A DNA stretch of 64,000 bases from Streptomyces fagopyri (GTDB taxonomy: Bacteria > Actinomycetota > Actinomycetes > Streptomycetales > Streptomycetaceae): NCBI RefSeq assembly GCF_009498275.1, contig NZ_CP045643.1, forward strand, positions 3,224,001 through 3,288,000, in the 5' to 3' direction. Shown piece by piece: positions 55,344-63,498 of this stretch; the stretch's first letter is position 1; the number at the start of each line of letters is the position of its first letter. The translations under genes and the position numbers were made by a program. Under the pieces are notes generated by a model. That model did no database searches. It had not been told where the DNA came from and saw only the letters and a list, made by a program, of their open reading frames with translations.

Positions 55344-56711
55344 TCAGCGTGAACTTTCGGCTCCACGGCGGTCCAGCACCCGCGCACGGGTGCCAATTGC
55401 CGTCGCCCCGTTGACTCCTGAGACTCCGACGACGACCGGGGCACGCTCCGACCGGTCGGTGTCCTCCCTCGCGCGCGCGGCCTCGGTCCCCTGCGTGGCC
55501 GGCTCCGCGGCCCCGTCCTCCGGGAGCGCCGAGGCGGCGGCGCGACGGCGCCGGTAGCGCGGCGGCACCAGGTGCTCGGCCCAGCGCGGGGCACGGGGTG
55601 TGAAGCGCGGCAGCAGGAGCAGCACGAGACCGACCGCGCTGAGCGCCGCGATCCCGAGCACGCTCCACATGGCTCCCGAGTTCACCGAGTAGGCCAGGGC
55701 GCCGAAGGCGATGAGCGCCGACCAGAAGTACATGATGAGCACGGCCCGGCTGTGCGAGTGGCCGACCTCCAGCAGACGGTGGTGCAGATGCCCGCGGTCG
55801 GCGGCGAACGGCGACTGCCCGCGCCAGGTGCGCCGCACGATGGCGAGCACGAGGTCGGCGGCCGGGATGGCGATGATCGTCAGCGGCAGCAGCAGCGGGA
55901 TGAAGACGGGCACCGTCTGGTGGACGGTGTTGCGCTCGGAGCCGGAGAACAGGTTCATCACGTCGGGGTCGATCTGCCCGGTGATGGAGATCGCGCCGGC
56001 CGCCAGCACCAGCCCGATGAGCATCGACCCGGAGTCGCCCATGAAGATCCGGGCGGGATGCATGTTGTGCGGCAGGAAGCCCAGGCACATGCCCATCAGG
56101 ATCGCCGCGAACAGCGTCGCCGGGGCGGCCGCCTCGATGCCGTACGAGTACCAGATCCGGTAGGCGTACAGGAAGAACGCGGCGGAGGCGATGCACACCA
56201 TCCCCGCGGCGAGCCCGTCCAGCCCGTCGACGAAGTTCACGGCGTTGATCGTGATGACCACCAGCGCCACCGTCAGCAGGGTGCCCTGCCACTGGGTGAG
56301 GGCCACCAGGCCGACACCGGGGATCGGCAGCCACAGGATCGTCAGACCCTGCATGACCATCACACCCGCGGCGATCATCTGACCGCCCAGCTTGATCAGG
56401 GCGTCGATCTCGAACTTGTCGTCGAGCACGCCGATCAGCCAGATCAGCGCCGCCCCGGAGAGCAGCGCGCGCGGCTCGTTGGAATTCGAGAAGACCGCGT
56501 TGAGGTTCCTCAGGTGGTCGGCGACCAGCAGTCCGGCGCACAGGCCGAAGAACATCGCGATGCCGCCGAGCCGCGGTGTGGGTTCCCGGTGCACGTCCCG
56601 TGCCCGGATCTGCGGCATGGCTCCGGCCACGATCGCGAACTTCCGTACCGGCCCGGTCAGCAGATACGTCACCGCGGCTGTGACACAGAGCGTCAGCAGA
56701 TATTCACGCAC
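55344..56711 (-). CDS. Polyprenyl-phosphate GlcNAc-1-phosphate transferase (TagO/WecA-like)
   Basis: This enzyme starts wall-polymer synthesis by moving sugar-1-phosphate from a UDP-sugar to undecaprenyl phosphate. The 455-residue protein has about ten helices. Catalytic motifs are LIGVLDDKFEID (Asp-Asp), NAVNFVDGLDGLAAG, FMGDSGSMLIG and DRGHLHHRLLE. The C-terminal 90 residues are a hydrophilic Arg/Ala/Pro-rich tail. GTG 56711 (VREYLLTLCVTAAV) with GGGGA 5 nt upstream is preferred over GTG 56750. Confidence 0.9.
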   Translation of the reverse strand: MREYLLTLCVTAAVTYLLTGPVRKFAIVAGAMPQIRARDVHREPTPRLGGIAMFFGLCAGLLVADHLRNLNAVFSNSNEPRALLSGAALIWLIGVLDDKFEIDALIKLGGQMIAAGVMVMQGLTILWLPIPGVGLVALTQWQGTLLTVALVVITINAVNFVDGLDGLAAGMVCIASAAFFLYAYRIWYSYGIEAAAPATLFAAILMGMCLGFLPHNMHPARIFMGDSGSMLIGLVLAAGAISITGQIDPDVMNLFSGSERNTVHQTVPVFIPLLLPLTIIAIPAADLVLAIVRRTWRGQSPFAADRGHLHHRLLEVGHSHSRAVLIMYFWSALIAFGALAYSVNSGAMWSVLGIAALSAVGLVLLLLPRFTPRAPRWAEHLVPPRYRRRRAAASALPEDGAAEPATQGTEAARAREDTDRSERAPVVVGVSGVNGATAIGTRARVLDRRGAESSR

Positions 56712-56837
56712 GGGCTTCCCCACAGGTCTCGCTGGCCATCTCAGCCCCACACCCTAGCGATGTGCGCATACGGTTGAGGACTTCCGGGTAGCGACGATGG
56801 TTGCACGACTGGCTGTGCACACGAGTGCGTGTACCCC

Positions 56838-58079
56838 TCAGAGGTCCGGATAGGGCGGAAATCTTCCGGTGAGCTCCCGCACTTCTTCACGCGCGGTCCT
56901 GCTGTCCTTCGCACCTCGCAGCACGGCCGCGAACACCGCCGCGACCTGCGCCATCTCCACTTCGCCCATGCCCTGCGTGGTCATCGCCGCGGTGCCCAGC
57001 CGCAGACCCCGCGTCTCCCCGTGAGGCAGCGCACAGGTGTCGAGGACCATTCCGGCGGCGGCGAGCCGCCCGCGTGCGGTGCGCCCGTCGAGGCCGAACG
57101 GCGCCGGGTCGGCGATCAGCATGTGGGTGTCAGTACCGCCCGTGGTCAGGGCGAGTCCCTCCGCGGCCAGCCGCTCGCCCAGTGCCCGCGCGTTGACGAC
57201 CACCTGATGGGCGTACGCCGTGAACGCGGGCGTCGCGGCCTCGCCGAACGCGACGGCCTTGGCGGCGATCGTGTGCATCTGCGCACCGCCCTGGGTGAAC
57301 GGGAACACGGCGCGGTCGACGCGCTCGGCCAGTTCCGCGCCGCACAGGATCATGCCGCCCCGCGGCCCGCGCAGCACCTTGTGGGTCGTCGCGCAGACCA
57401 CGTCGGCGTACGGCACCGGACTGGGCGCCGCTCCCCCGGCGACCAGCCCGATGGGATGGGCGGCGTCGGCGATGAGATGGGCGCCGACCTCGTCGGCGAT
57501 CTCCCGGAAGAGCGCGTAGTCGATGTGCCGGGGATAGGAGATGGAACCGCAGACGATGGCCTTGGGGCGGTGGGCCCGCGCCAGCGTCCGCACCTGCGCG
57601 TAGTCGATCCGCCCGGACTCCGGCTCCACCCCGTAGCCGACGAAGTCGAACCAGCGGCCGGAGAAGTTCGCGGGCGACCCGTGCGTGAGGTGACCGCCGA
57701 AGGGCAGCCCCATGGCGAGCACGGTGTCGCCGGGTCGCAGCAGCGCGGCGTACGCGGCCAGCACGGCCGAGGACCCGGAGTGGGACTGCACATTCGCGTG
57801 ATCGGCGCCGAACAGGGCCCCGGCGCGCTCCACGGCCACCCGTTCGGCGACGTCGACGATCTCGCAGCCGCCGTGGTGGCGGGCGCCGGGGTATCCCTCG
57901 GCGTACTTGTTGGCGAGCGGCGAGCCGAGTGCGGCCAGCACGGCCGGCGAGGTGAAGTTCTCGGCCGCGATCAGCTGCAACGACGTCGACTGCCGCACCA
58001 GCTCCCCGAGCAGGATCTCGGCGAGTTCCGGGTCCTGGCGGCGCAGGACATCCGCTTCCAGCGTGTGTGTGACCGGCAT
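56838..58079 (-). CDS. glyA: Serine hydroxymethyltransferase
   Basis: This PLP enzyme interconverts serine and glycine with tetrahydrofolate. The 413-residue protein has QLIAAENFTSPAVL, NVQSHSGSSAVLAAY, the PLP lysine in CATTHKVLRGPRGGM (normally TTTTHK) and TGGTDTHMLI. It begins at ATG 58079 (MPVTHTLEADVL). It probably is the second SHMT of the genome. A long frame upstream of the start is not coding. Confidence 0.92.
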   Translation of the reverse strand: MPVTHTLEADVLRRQDPELAEILLGELVRQSTSLQLIAAENFTSPAVLAALGSPLANKYAEGYPGARHHGGCEIVDVAERVAVERAGALFGADHANVQSHSGSSAVLAAYAALLRPGDTVLAMGLPFGGHLTHGSPANFSGRWFDFVGYGVEPESGRIDYAQVRTLARAHRPKAIVCGSISYPRHIDYALFREIADEVGAHLIADAAHPIGLVAGGAAPSPVPYADVVCATTHKVLRGPRGGMILCGAELAERVDRAVFPFTQGGAQMHTIAAKAVAFGEAATPAFTAYAHQVVVNARALGERLAAEGLALTTGGTDTHMLIADPAPFGLDGRTARGRLAAAGMVLDTCALPHGETRGLRLGTAAMTTQGMGEVEMAQVAAVFAAVLRGAKDSRTAREEVRELTGRFPPYPDL

Positions 58080-58249
58080 GGTGTTCTCCGGACCTCGGCA
58101 GGGGGGTGCGCCACGTCCTGGGCGGCGAGATGCGCTACGTCCAATGTAGAACCGCGATCCCGTGACCGCCCGGTCTCGCCCCCGCCGCACCTCGGCCGGC
58201 GCCGCGCGGGCCGGCCGGCCGCGTCCCACGCCCCTGCCGGGCGCCCGGG

Positions 58250-58897
58250 TCAGGCGCTCGCCCGCACGCCCGTCAGCGCCGTCACGACCGGGTCGAGCGC
58301 CTCGTTGATCTCGTCCCCGATGGACCGGAAGAAGGGCAGCGGCGCGCCGTACGGGTCGTACACCTCGTCCGCCTCCGCCGTCGGGGCCAGCAGCCACCCG
58401 CGCAGCGCCGCGGCGGCCCGCACCAGGGCACGGGCGCGTTCGACCACGCCGTCCTCCAGCGGGGGCAGCGTCGCGGTGTCTATGGCCCTCACGAGACGGG
58501 TGAACTCCTTCAGCGTGAAGGTGCGCAGACCCGCCGAGTGGCCCATGGAGATGACCTGGGCGCGGTGGTCGCGGGTGGCCGTCAGGACCAGGTCGGCCCG
58601 GATGACGTGGTCGTCGAGGAGTTCACGGCCGACGAAGCCCGTGGCGTCCGCGCCGAAGTCCGCGAGGACCGTCTCCGCGTTCGCCTCCATGGGCGCGCCC
58701 TCGTGGCCCCAGGTGCCCGCGCTCTCCACGATCAGGCCGCCCCACAGGGGGTCGCCGAGCCGGTCCGCGAGGGCATGCCGGGTCAGCCGCTCGGTGATCG
58801 GCGAGCGGCACACGTTGCCGGTGCTGACGTGGAGGATGCGGAAGGACCCCCCGGGAGAACCGTTGGACCCCGCGCTCCCCGTGCCTATGCCACGCAT
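58250..58897 (-). CDS. LMW-protein-tyrosine-phosphatase-family protein with Ser in place of the nucleophilic Cys
   Basis: This 215-residue protein has the low-molecular-weight phosphatase fold. The phosphate loop reads VSTGNVCRSPITE, where the family has VCxGNxCRS; the first Cys (nucleophile) is Ser25 and only the second Cys30 and Arg31 remain. The codon is AGC, so a single-base miscall would have to change it. The general acid segment DPYG is retained. It may be a phosphate-ester-binding pseudo-phosphatase or use another mechanism. ATG 58897 has AGGGGGC 7 nt upstream; 52 bp separate it from tsaC. Confidence 0.8.
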   Translation of the reverse strand: MRGIGTGSAGSNGSPGGSFRILHVSTGNVCRSPITERLTRHALADRLGDPLWGGLIVESAGTWGHEGAPMEANAETVLADFGADATGFVGRELLDDHVIRADLVLTATRDHRAQVISMGHSAGLRTFTLKEFTRLVRAIDTATLPPLEDGVVERARALVRAAAALRGWLLAPTAEADEVYDPYGAPLPFFRSIGDEINEALDPVVTALTGVRASA

Positions 58898-58949
58898 GGG
58901 GGTGCCCCCTGGTCGAGGGGGGCCTGGTGCCTGGGGGAGTCAGGGGCTG

Positions 58950-59597
58950 TCAATTCGCCACCTCGAGGTCGGGCACGACCTTCCGCAGCTCCTCCGCCGA
59001 CAGCGCCCCGGCGCGCAGCAGCACGGGCACCTTGCCGGTCACGTCCACGATCGAGGAGGGCACGTTGCCGGGGGTCGGACCGCCGTCCAGGTAGACGGAG
59101 ACGGAGTCCCCGAGCATGTTCTGCGCGGCGTCGCAGTCCTCCGGCGCCGGGTGGCCGGTGAGGTTCGCGGAGGAGACGGCCATCGGGCCGACCTCCGTGA
59201 GCAGTTCGATGGCGACCGGGTGCAGCGGCATGCGCACGGCCACGGTGCCCCGGGTGTCCCCGAGGTCCCACTGGAGGGACGGCTGGTGCCTGGCGACGAG
59301 CGTCAGGGCGCCCGGCCAGAACGCGTCGACGAGCTCCCAGGCCATCTCGGAGAAGTCCGTGACGAGTCCGTGCAGGGTGTTCGGGGAGCCGATGAGGACA
59401 GGGGTGGGCATGTTGCGGCCGCGGCCCTTGGCGTCGAGCAGATCGGCGACGGCCTCCGAGGTGAACGCGTCGGCACCGATGCCGTAGACCGTGTCCGTCG
59501 GGAGGACCACCAGCTCGCCACGGCGGACGGCGGACGCGGCCTCACGCAGACCGGTCGTGCGGTCGGTCGCGTCGTTGGTGTCGTATCGCCGTGCCAT
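58950..59597 (-). CDS. tsaC: Threonylcarbamoyl-AMP synthase (Sua5/YrdC/TsaC)
   Basis: This enzyme makes threonylcarbamoyl-AMP for the t6A tRNA modification. The 215-residue protein has the YrdC landmarks LPTDTVYGIGADA, KGRGRNMPTPVLIG, WPGALTLV, AVRMPLHP and AVSSANLTGHP. GAGGAGG precedes the ATG by 9 nt, inside the end of a 17-codon frame that stops directly at this ATG. Confidence 0.93.
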   Translation of the reverse strand: MARRYDTNDATDRTTGLREAASAVRRGELVVLPTDTVYGIGADAFTSEAVADLLDAKGRGRNMPTPVLIGSPNTLHGLVTDFSEMAWELVDAFWPGALTLVARHQPSLQWDLGDTRGTVAVRMPLHPVAIELLTEVGPMAVSSANLTGHPAPEDCDAAQNMLGDSVSVYLDGGPTPGNVPSSIVDVTGKVPVLLRAGALSAEELRKVVPDLEVAN

Positions 59598-59651
59598 TTA
59601 GCGGGCCTCCTCGTACACGTACTGCTGGCTGGGGAAGGGGATGCGCGTCAT
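59598..59651 (-). CDS. Possible 17-codon linking peptide between prmC and tsaC
   Basis: A frame of 17 codons (reads MTRIPFPSQQYVYEEAR) begins at an ATG that overlaps the prmC stop (TGATG) and ends in TAA directly next to the tsaC ATG. Its last codons contain the tsaC ribosome site. It could couple the two genes or be incidental. There is no independent evidence of expression. Confidence 0.3.
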   Translation of the reverse strand: MTRIPFPSQQYVYEEAR

Positions 59652-60532
59652 CACGGCATCGCCTTGCGGGCGGTCGCGAACCGCGGCCGGTTGTTGAGGT
59701 CCGGGTGGTCGGCCGCGTCGGCCCAGCCCCGCTCCTCGGTGAAGATCCACGGCACCTGTCCGCCCTGGGTGTCGGCGTGCTCGACGACGACGACCCCGCC
59801 GGGGCGCAGCAGCCGGTGGGCGGTGCGCTCGATGCCGCGGATGAGGTCGAGTCCGTCCTCGCCGGAGAACAGGGCGAGTTCGGGATCGTGGTCCCGGGCC
59901 TCCGGCGCCACGTACTCCCACTCGGTGAGGGGGATGTACGGCGGGTTGGAGATCACCAGGTCCACCTGCCCGTCGAGGTCCCGGAAGGCCTCCAGGGCGT
60001 CTCCCTGGCGCAGGTCGACCCTGGACCCCTCGACGTTCTTGCGCGTCCACCGCAGGGCGTCCTCGGACAGCTCCACGGCGTGTACGCGGGAGCGCGGGAC
60101 CTCCTGGGCGAGGGCGAGCGCGATGGCGCCGGAGCCGGTGCAGAGGTCGACGATCAGCGGTTCGACGACGTCCATCGCGCGGACGGCGTCTATCGCCCAG
60201 CCGACCACGGACTCGGTCTCCGGGCGGGGCACGAAGACGCCGGGGCCGACCTGGAGCTCCAGATAGCGGAAGTAGGCGTGCCCGGTGATGTGCTGGAGCG
60301 GCTCGCGGGCCTCGCGGCGCGCGATCACCTCCCAGTAGCGGGCGTCGAAGTCCGCGTCCTTGACGGTGTGCAGCTCGCCCCGCTTCACGCCGTGCACGAA
60401 GGCGGCGAGCTCCTCCGCGTCGTTGCGCGGTGAGGGCACGCCGGCGTCGGCCAGCCGCTGGGTGGCCTGGGCCACTTCCGCGAGCAGCACGCCGCGGGGG
60501 TTCGGGGGTCGCCCCCCAAGATGTTGCTGCAC
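59651..60532 (-). CDS. prmC: Release factor glutamine methyltransferase
   Basis: PrmC methylates the Gln of the GGQ motif in RF1 and RF2. The 293-residue protein has an N-terminal helical domain, the SAM-binding segment LIVDLCTGSGAIALAL and the substrate-binding NPPY motif (VISNPPYIPLTE). GTG 60532 has GGAGGA 6 nt upstream. Its substrate gene prfA lies 37 bp upstream on the same strand, a common arrangement. Confidence 0.95.
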   Translation of the reverse strand: MQQHLGGRPPNPRGVLLAEVAQATQRLADAGVPSPRNDAEELAAFVHGVKRGELHTVKDADFDARYWEVIARREAREPLQHITGHAYFRYLELQVGPGVFVPRPETESVVGWAIDAVRAMDVVEPLIVDLCTGSGAIALALAQEVPRSRVHAVELSEDALRWTRKNVEGSRVDLRQGDALEAFRDLDGQVDLVISNPPYIPLTEWEYVAPEARDHDPELALFSGEDGLDLIRGIERTAHRLLRPGGVVVVEHADTQGGQVPWIFTEERGWADAADHPDLNNRPRFATARKAMP

Positions 60533-60569
60533 GCTGGTCCTCCGGGGCTGAGCTGTTGTCGTGAGCTTC

Positions 60570-61646
60570 TTACGCGGCGGCGAGTTTGGCCGCCGAGTCC
60601 GCGTCGACGCAGGCCTGGATCATCGCGTCGAGGTCGCCGTCGAGGACCTGGTCCAAGTTGTACGCCTTGAATCCGACGCGGTGGTCCGAGATGCGGTTCT
60701 CCGGGAAGTTGTACGTACGGATCTTCTCGGAGCGGTCGACGGTACGGACCTGACTGCGGCGGACGTCCGCGGCCTCCCGTTCCGCTTCCTCCTGCGCCGC
60801 CGCGAGGAGCCTGGAGCGCAGGATACGCATCGCCTGCTCCTTGTTCTGCAGCTGGCTCTTCTCGTTCTGGCAGGAGGCGACGACTCCGGTGGGAATGTGC
60901 GTGATGCGCACCGCGGAGTCGGTCGTGTTCACGGACTGGCCGCCGGGTCCGGAGGAGCGGTAGACGTCGATGCGCAGATCGTTCGCGTGGATCTCGACGT
61001 CGACCTCCTCGGCCTCCGGTGTGACCAGCACACCGGCCGCGGAGGTGTGGATGCGGCCCTGCGACTCGGTGGACGGCACGCGCTGCACGCGGTGCACGCC
61101 TCCCTCGTACTTCAGGCGCGCCCAGACGCCCTGCCCCGGCTCGGTGGCGCCCTGGCCGCCCTTGGTCTTCACCGCGACCTGGACGTCCTTGTAGCCGCCG
61201 AGCTCGGACTCGGTGGAGTCGATGATCTCGGTCTTCCAGCCGATGCGCTCGGCGTAGCGCAGGTACATGCGCAGCAGGTCACCGGCGAAGAGCGCGGACT
61301 CGTCGCCGCCGGCGCCGGCCTTGATCTCCAGGATGACGTCCTTGTCGTCGCTGGGGTCGCGCGGGACCAGCAGCAGCCGGAGCTTCTCGGTGAGCTCCTC
61401 GCGCTGCTTCTCCAGCTCCTTGACCTCGGCGGCGAAGTCGGGGTCGTCGGCCGCGAACTCCTTCGCGGTCCCGATGTCGTCCCCGGTCTGCTTCCAGGAG
61501 CGGTACGTCGCGACGATCGGGGTCAGCTCGGCGTAGCGCTTGTTCAGCTTGCGCGCGTTGGCCTGATCGGCGTGGACCGACGGGTCAGCGAGCTTCTTCT
61601 CCAGATCGGCGTGCTCACCGATGAGTTCCTCGACCGCCTCGAACAT
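60570..61646 (-). CDS. prfA: Peptide chain release factor 1
   Basis: RF1 recognises UAA and UAG. The 358-residue protein has the codon-reading region [17 protein letters not shown] (PST in place of the E. coli PAT tripeptide) and the catalytic [20 protein letters not shown] with the GGQ. ATG 61646 has GGAG 6 nt upstream. It lies between rpmE and prmC. Confidence 0.96.
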   Translation of the reverse strand: MFEAVEELIGEHADLEKKLADPSVHADQANARKLNKRYAELTPIVATYRSWKQTGDDIGTAKEFAADDPDFAAEVKELEKQREELTEKLRLLLVPRDPSDDKDVILEIKAGAGGDESALFAGDLLRMYLRYAERIGWKTEIIDSTESELGGYKDVQVAVKTKGGQGATEPGQGVWARLKYEGGVHRVQRVPSTESQGRIHTSAAGVLVTPEAEEVDVEIHANDLRIDVYRSSGPGGQSVNTTDSAVRITHIPTGVVASCQNEKSQLQNKEQAMRILRSRLLAAAQEEAEREAADVRRSQVRTVDRSEKIRTYNFPENRISDHRVGFKAYNLDQVLDGDLDAMIQACVDADSAAKLAAA

Positions 61647-61772
61647 CTCCGGCTCCAATGGACTGTCCCCCGCTCCGTGACGGGCTCGGGGACGTAGGTA
61701 CGGCGTGGGGGTCCCCCGGTCCGAACGAGGTCGGGAACCCGGGGAAAGGGGCTGCACCGCAAAGCGCCGGTC

Positions 61773-61810
61773 CCGGCGCCCCCGTGCCGGGGACGCCGGA
61801 GACCGGCGCT
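61773..61810 (-). terminator. Terminator after rpmE
   Basis: An outer 10-bp stem (61773-61782 with 61801-61810) is continued by CCGGCG/CGCCGG (61783-61788 with 61794-61799) with one bulged A, a 16-bp hairpin in all. It ends 9 bp past the rpmE stop and separates it from prfA. Confidence 0.75.
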
Positions 61811-61819
61811 GTGGGCTCG

Positions 61820-62041
61820 CTACTTCTTGGCAGCTGCAGCCTTGCCGAAGCGGGCCTCGAAGCGGGCCACGCGGCCACCGGTGTCGAGGATCTTCTGCTT
61901 GCCCGTGTAGAACGGGTGGCACTCGGAGCAGACCTCGGCACGGATGGTGCCGGACTCGATCGTGCTGCGGGTGGTGAACGACGCGCCACAGGTGCAGCTG
62001 ACCTGGGTCTCGACGTACTCGGGGTGGATCTCGCGCTTCAA
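61820..62041 (-). CDS. rpmE: 50S ribosomal protein L31, zinc-binding type
   Basis: This 73-residue ribosomal protein has cysteines in VSCTCGASF and [14 protein letters not shown], the C+ (zinc) form. Streptomyces often has a second, C- form controlled by zinc. The start is TTG 62041, with AGGAGA 6 nt upstream ([11 protein letters not shown]). A zinc-responsive site was not found upstream. Confidence 0.93.
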   Translation of the reverse strand: MKREIHPEYVETQVSCTCGASFTTRSTIESGTIRAEVCSECHPFYTGKQKILDTGGRVARFEARFGKAAAAKK

Positions 62042-62218
62042 GGTGTCTCCTAGTTTCGGGAGGGCGCCGGGTCGCCGCCGCGGGATGCGGGTGCGTGAAC
62101 CGGAGCCGACGTACCAGTCTGCCAGGACTGGGCGCATCCCCCAAAACCGGGGGGATGGATTATCTATTCCCGGGCATGTGTACGGGCCGCTCAGGGCGTG
62201 TGCACGGCCCCGAACAGG

Positions 62219-62278
62219 GCCTGCGCACGGAGCCGGTCCGGGCCTGCGCACGGAGCCGCTCCGGGCTGCGCACGGGGC
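62219..62278. repeat. Short tandem repeat after the LCP gene
   Basis: A 22-23-bp unit GGCCTGCGCACGGAGCCG is repeated twice (62219, 62241), with a partial third copy (62264). It lies between the rpmE promoter region and the stop of the LCP gene. Confidence 0.65.
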
Positions 62279-63415
62279 TCAGGACGCGTTCACGACGCCC
62301 TTCGCCGAGCCCGTGGCGGTGCCCTGGGTGGCCCCCTTCGGAATCGCCCGGTCGCCCTTGATGGCGTTCCAGACCAGTTCGGCCTTGGCGTCGTCGACCA
62401 GGACGCGGTTGGCGTCCGCTCTGTCGTACTGGACCGGCATCGTCACCATGTTCATGTGCGACGAGCCGATGCCCTTGAGGCCGTCGGCGAAGGACGCGAG
62501 GTCCTTGACGGAACCGATGTCGGAGTCGGTGGTGACGGTCTTGGTCGCGGTGTCGGCGAGCCGGTAGAGCTTCGTGGGGCTGGTGAGGACGCCGAGGTGC
62601 TTGACCTGGTCGACCAGGGCCTTGATGAACGCCTGCTGGAGCTGGATGCGGCCGAGGTCGGAGCCGTCACCGACGCCGTGCCGGGTGCGGACCAGACCGA
62701 GTGCCTGCCGGCCGTCGAGCTTGTGCGGGCCCGCCGTCAGGTTCAGGTGGCTGTCGGGGTCCTTGATGGCCTTGGTCGTGGTGACCGAGACACCGCCGAG
62801 GTCGTCGATGAGCTTCTGGAAGCCGCTGAAGTCGACCTCGACGTAGTGGTCCATGCGGATGCCGGACAGGGACTCGACGGTCTTCACGGCGCAGGTGGCG
62901 CCCCCGGTGGAGTACGCGGAGTTGAACATCACGCCGGTCGCGGCGTCGTGCGTGACGCCCTTGGCGTCGGTGCAGGAGGGGCGCCTGACGAGGGTGTCGC
63001 GGGGTATGGAGACCACACTGGCCTTCTTGTGGCCCTTGTACACGTGCACGACCATCGCCGTGTCCGAGCGGGCGCTGCCGTCGTCGACGCCGCCGCCGAG
63101 CTTCTCGTTGCCGCCGGCCCGCGTGTCGGACCCCAGCACCAGGATGTTCTCGGAGCCGTTGTCGGCCTTCGTGGGCCGGTCCGCGCCGAGGGCCTGGTTG
63201 ATGTCGACGGTCTTGAGGTTGTCGTTGAGCTTGAAGTACAGGATCCCGACGCCGGTGCCGCCCAGCACGACGATGCCGGCCGCTGTCCAGGCCGTGACGA
63301 GGAGGGCCTTGCGGCGCGCCCCCCGCGGCCTGCGGCGGCTGCCCTTCGCCCGGTGGCGGCGGCTCGTGCCGGACTCGCCCGGTGTCCCGGGTCCCGGCGT
63401 GCTCTCGGCAGGCAT
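62279..63415 (-). CDS. LytR-CpsA-Psr wall-polymer ligase family protein
   Basis: LCP enzymes attach teichoic-type polymers from lipid carriers to peptidoglycan. The 378-residue protein has a basic cytoplasmic N-terminus, one membrane helix (about 37-60: TAWTAAGIVVLGGTGVGILY), and an outer domain with LVLGSDTRAG, SDTAMVVHV, SIPRDTLV, DHYVEVDFSGF and LVRTRHGVGDGSDLGR. These include the conserved Arg and Asp residues that bind pyrophosphate. AGGGAG lies 4-5 nt before ATG 63415. It follows, in function, the TagO-like transferase at 55-57 kb. Confidence 0.92.
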   Translation of the reverse strand: MPAESTPGPGTPGESGTSRRHRAKGSRRRPRGARRKALLVTAWTAAGIVVLGGTGVGILYFKLNDNLKTVDINQALGADRPTKADNGSENILVLGSDTRAGGNEKLGGGVDDGSARSDTAMVVHVYKGHKKASVVSIPRDTLVRRPSCTDAKGVTHDAATGVMFNSAYSTGGATCAVKTVESLSGIRMDHYVEVDFSGFQKLIDDLGGVSVTTTKAIKDPDSHLNLTAGPHKLDGRQALGLVRTRHGVGDGSDLGRIQLQQAFIKALVDQVKHLGVLTSPTKLYRLADTATKTVTTDSDIGSVKDLASFADGLKGIGSSHMNMVTMPVQYDRADANRVLVDDAKAELVWNAIKGDRAIPKGATQGTATGSAKGVVNAS

Positions 63416-63423
63416 GTGCTCCC

Positions 63424-63498
63424 TCAGTCCTCTTGCTGTCGATTACCCCTGTCTGTCAGGGCCAGGCCCGTCCGCGGTCGTGACACGTACTTCTCCAT
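63424..63498 (-). CDS. Possible 24-codon leader ORF before the LCP gene
   Basis: A frame of 24 codons (reads MEKYVSRPRTGLALTDRGN, then RQQED) starts at ATG 63498 with GGAG 6 nt upstream and stops 8 nt before the LCP start. It has a normal ribosome site but no known homologue. It might be a regulatory upstream ORF or a chance frame. Confidence 0.3.
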   Translation of the reverse strand: MEKYVSRPRTGLALTDRGNRQQED

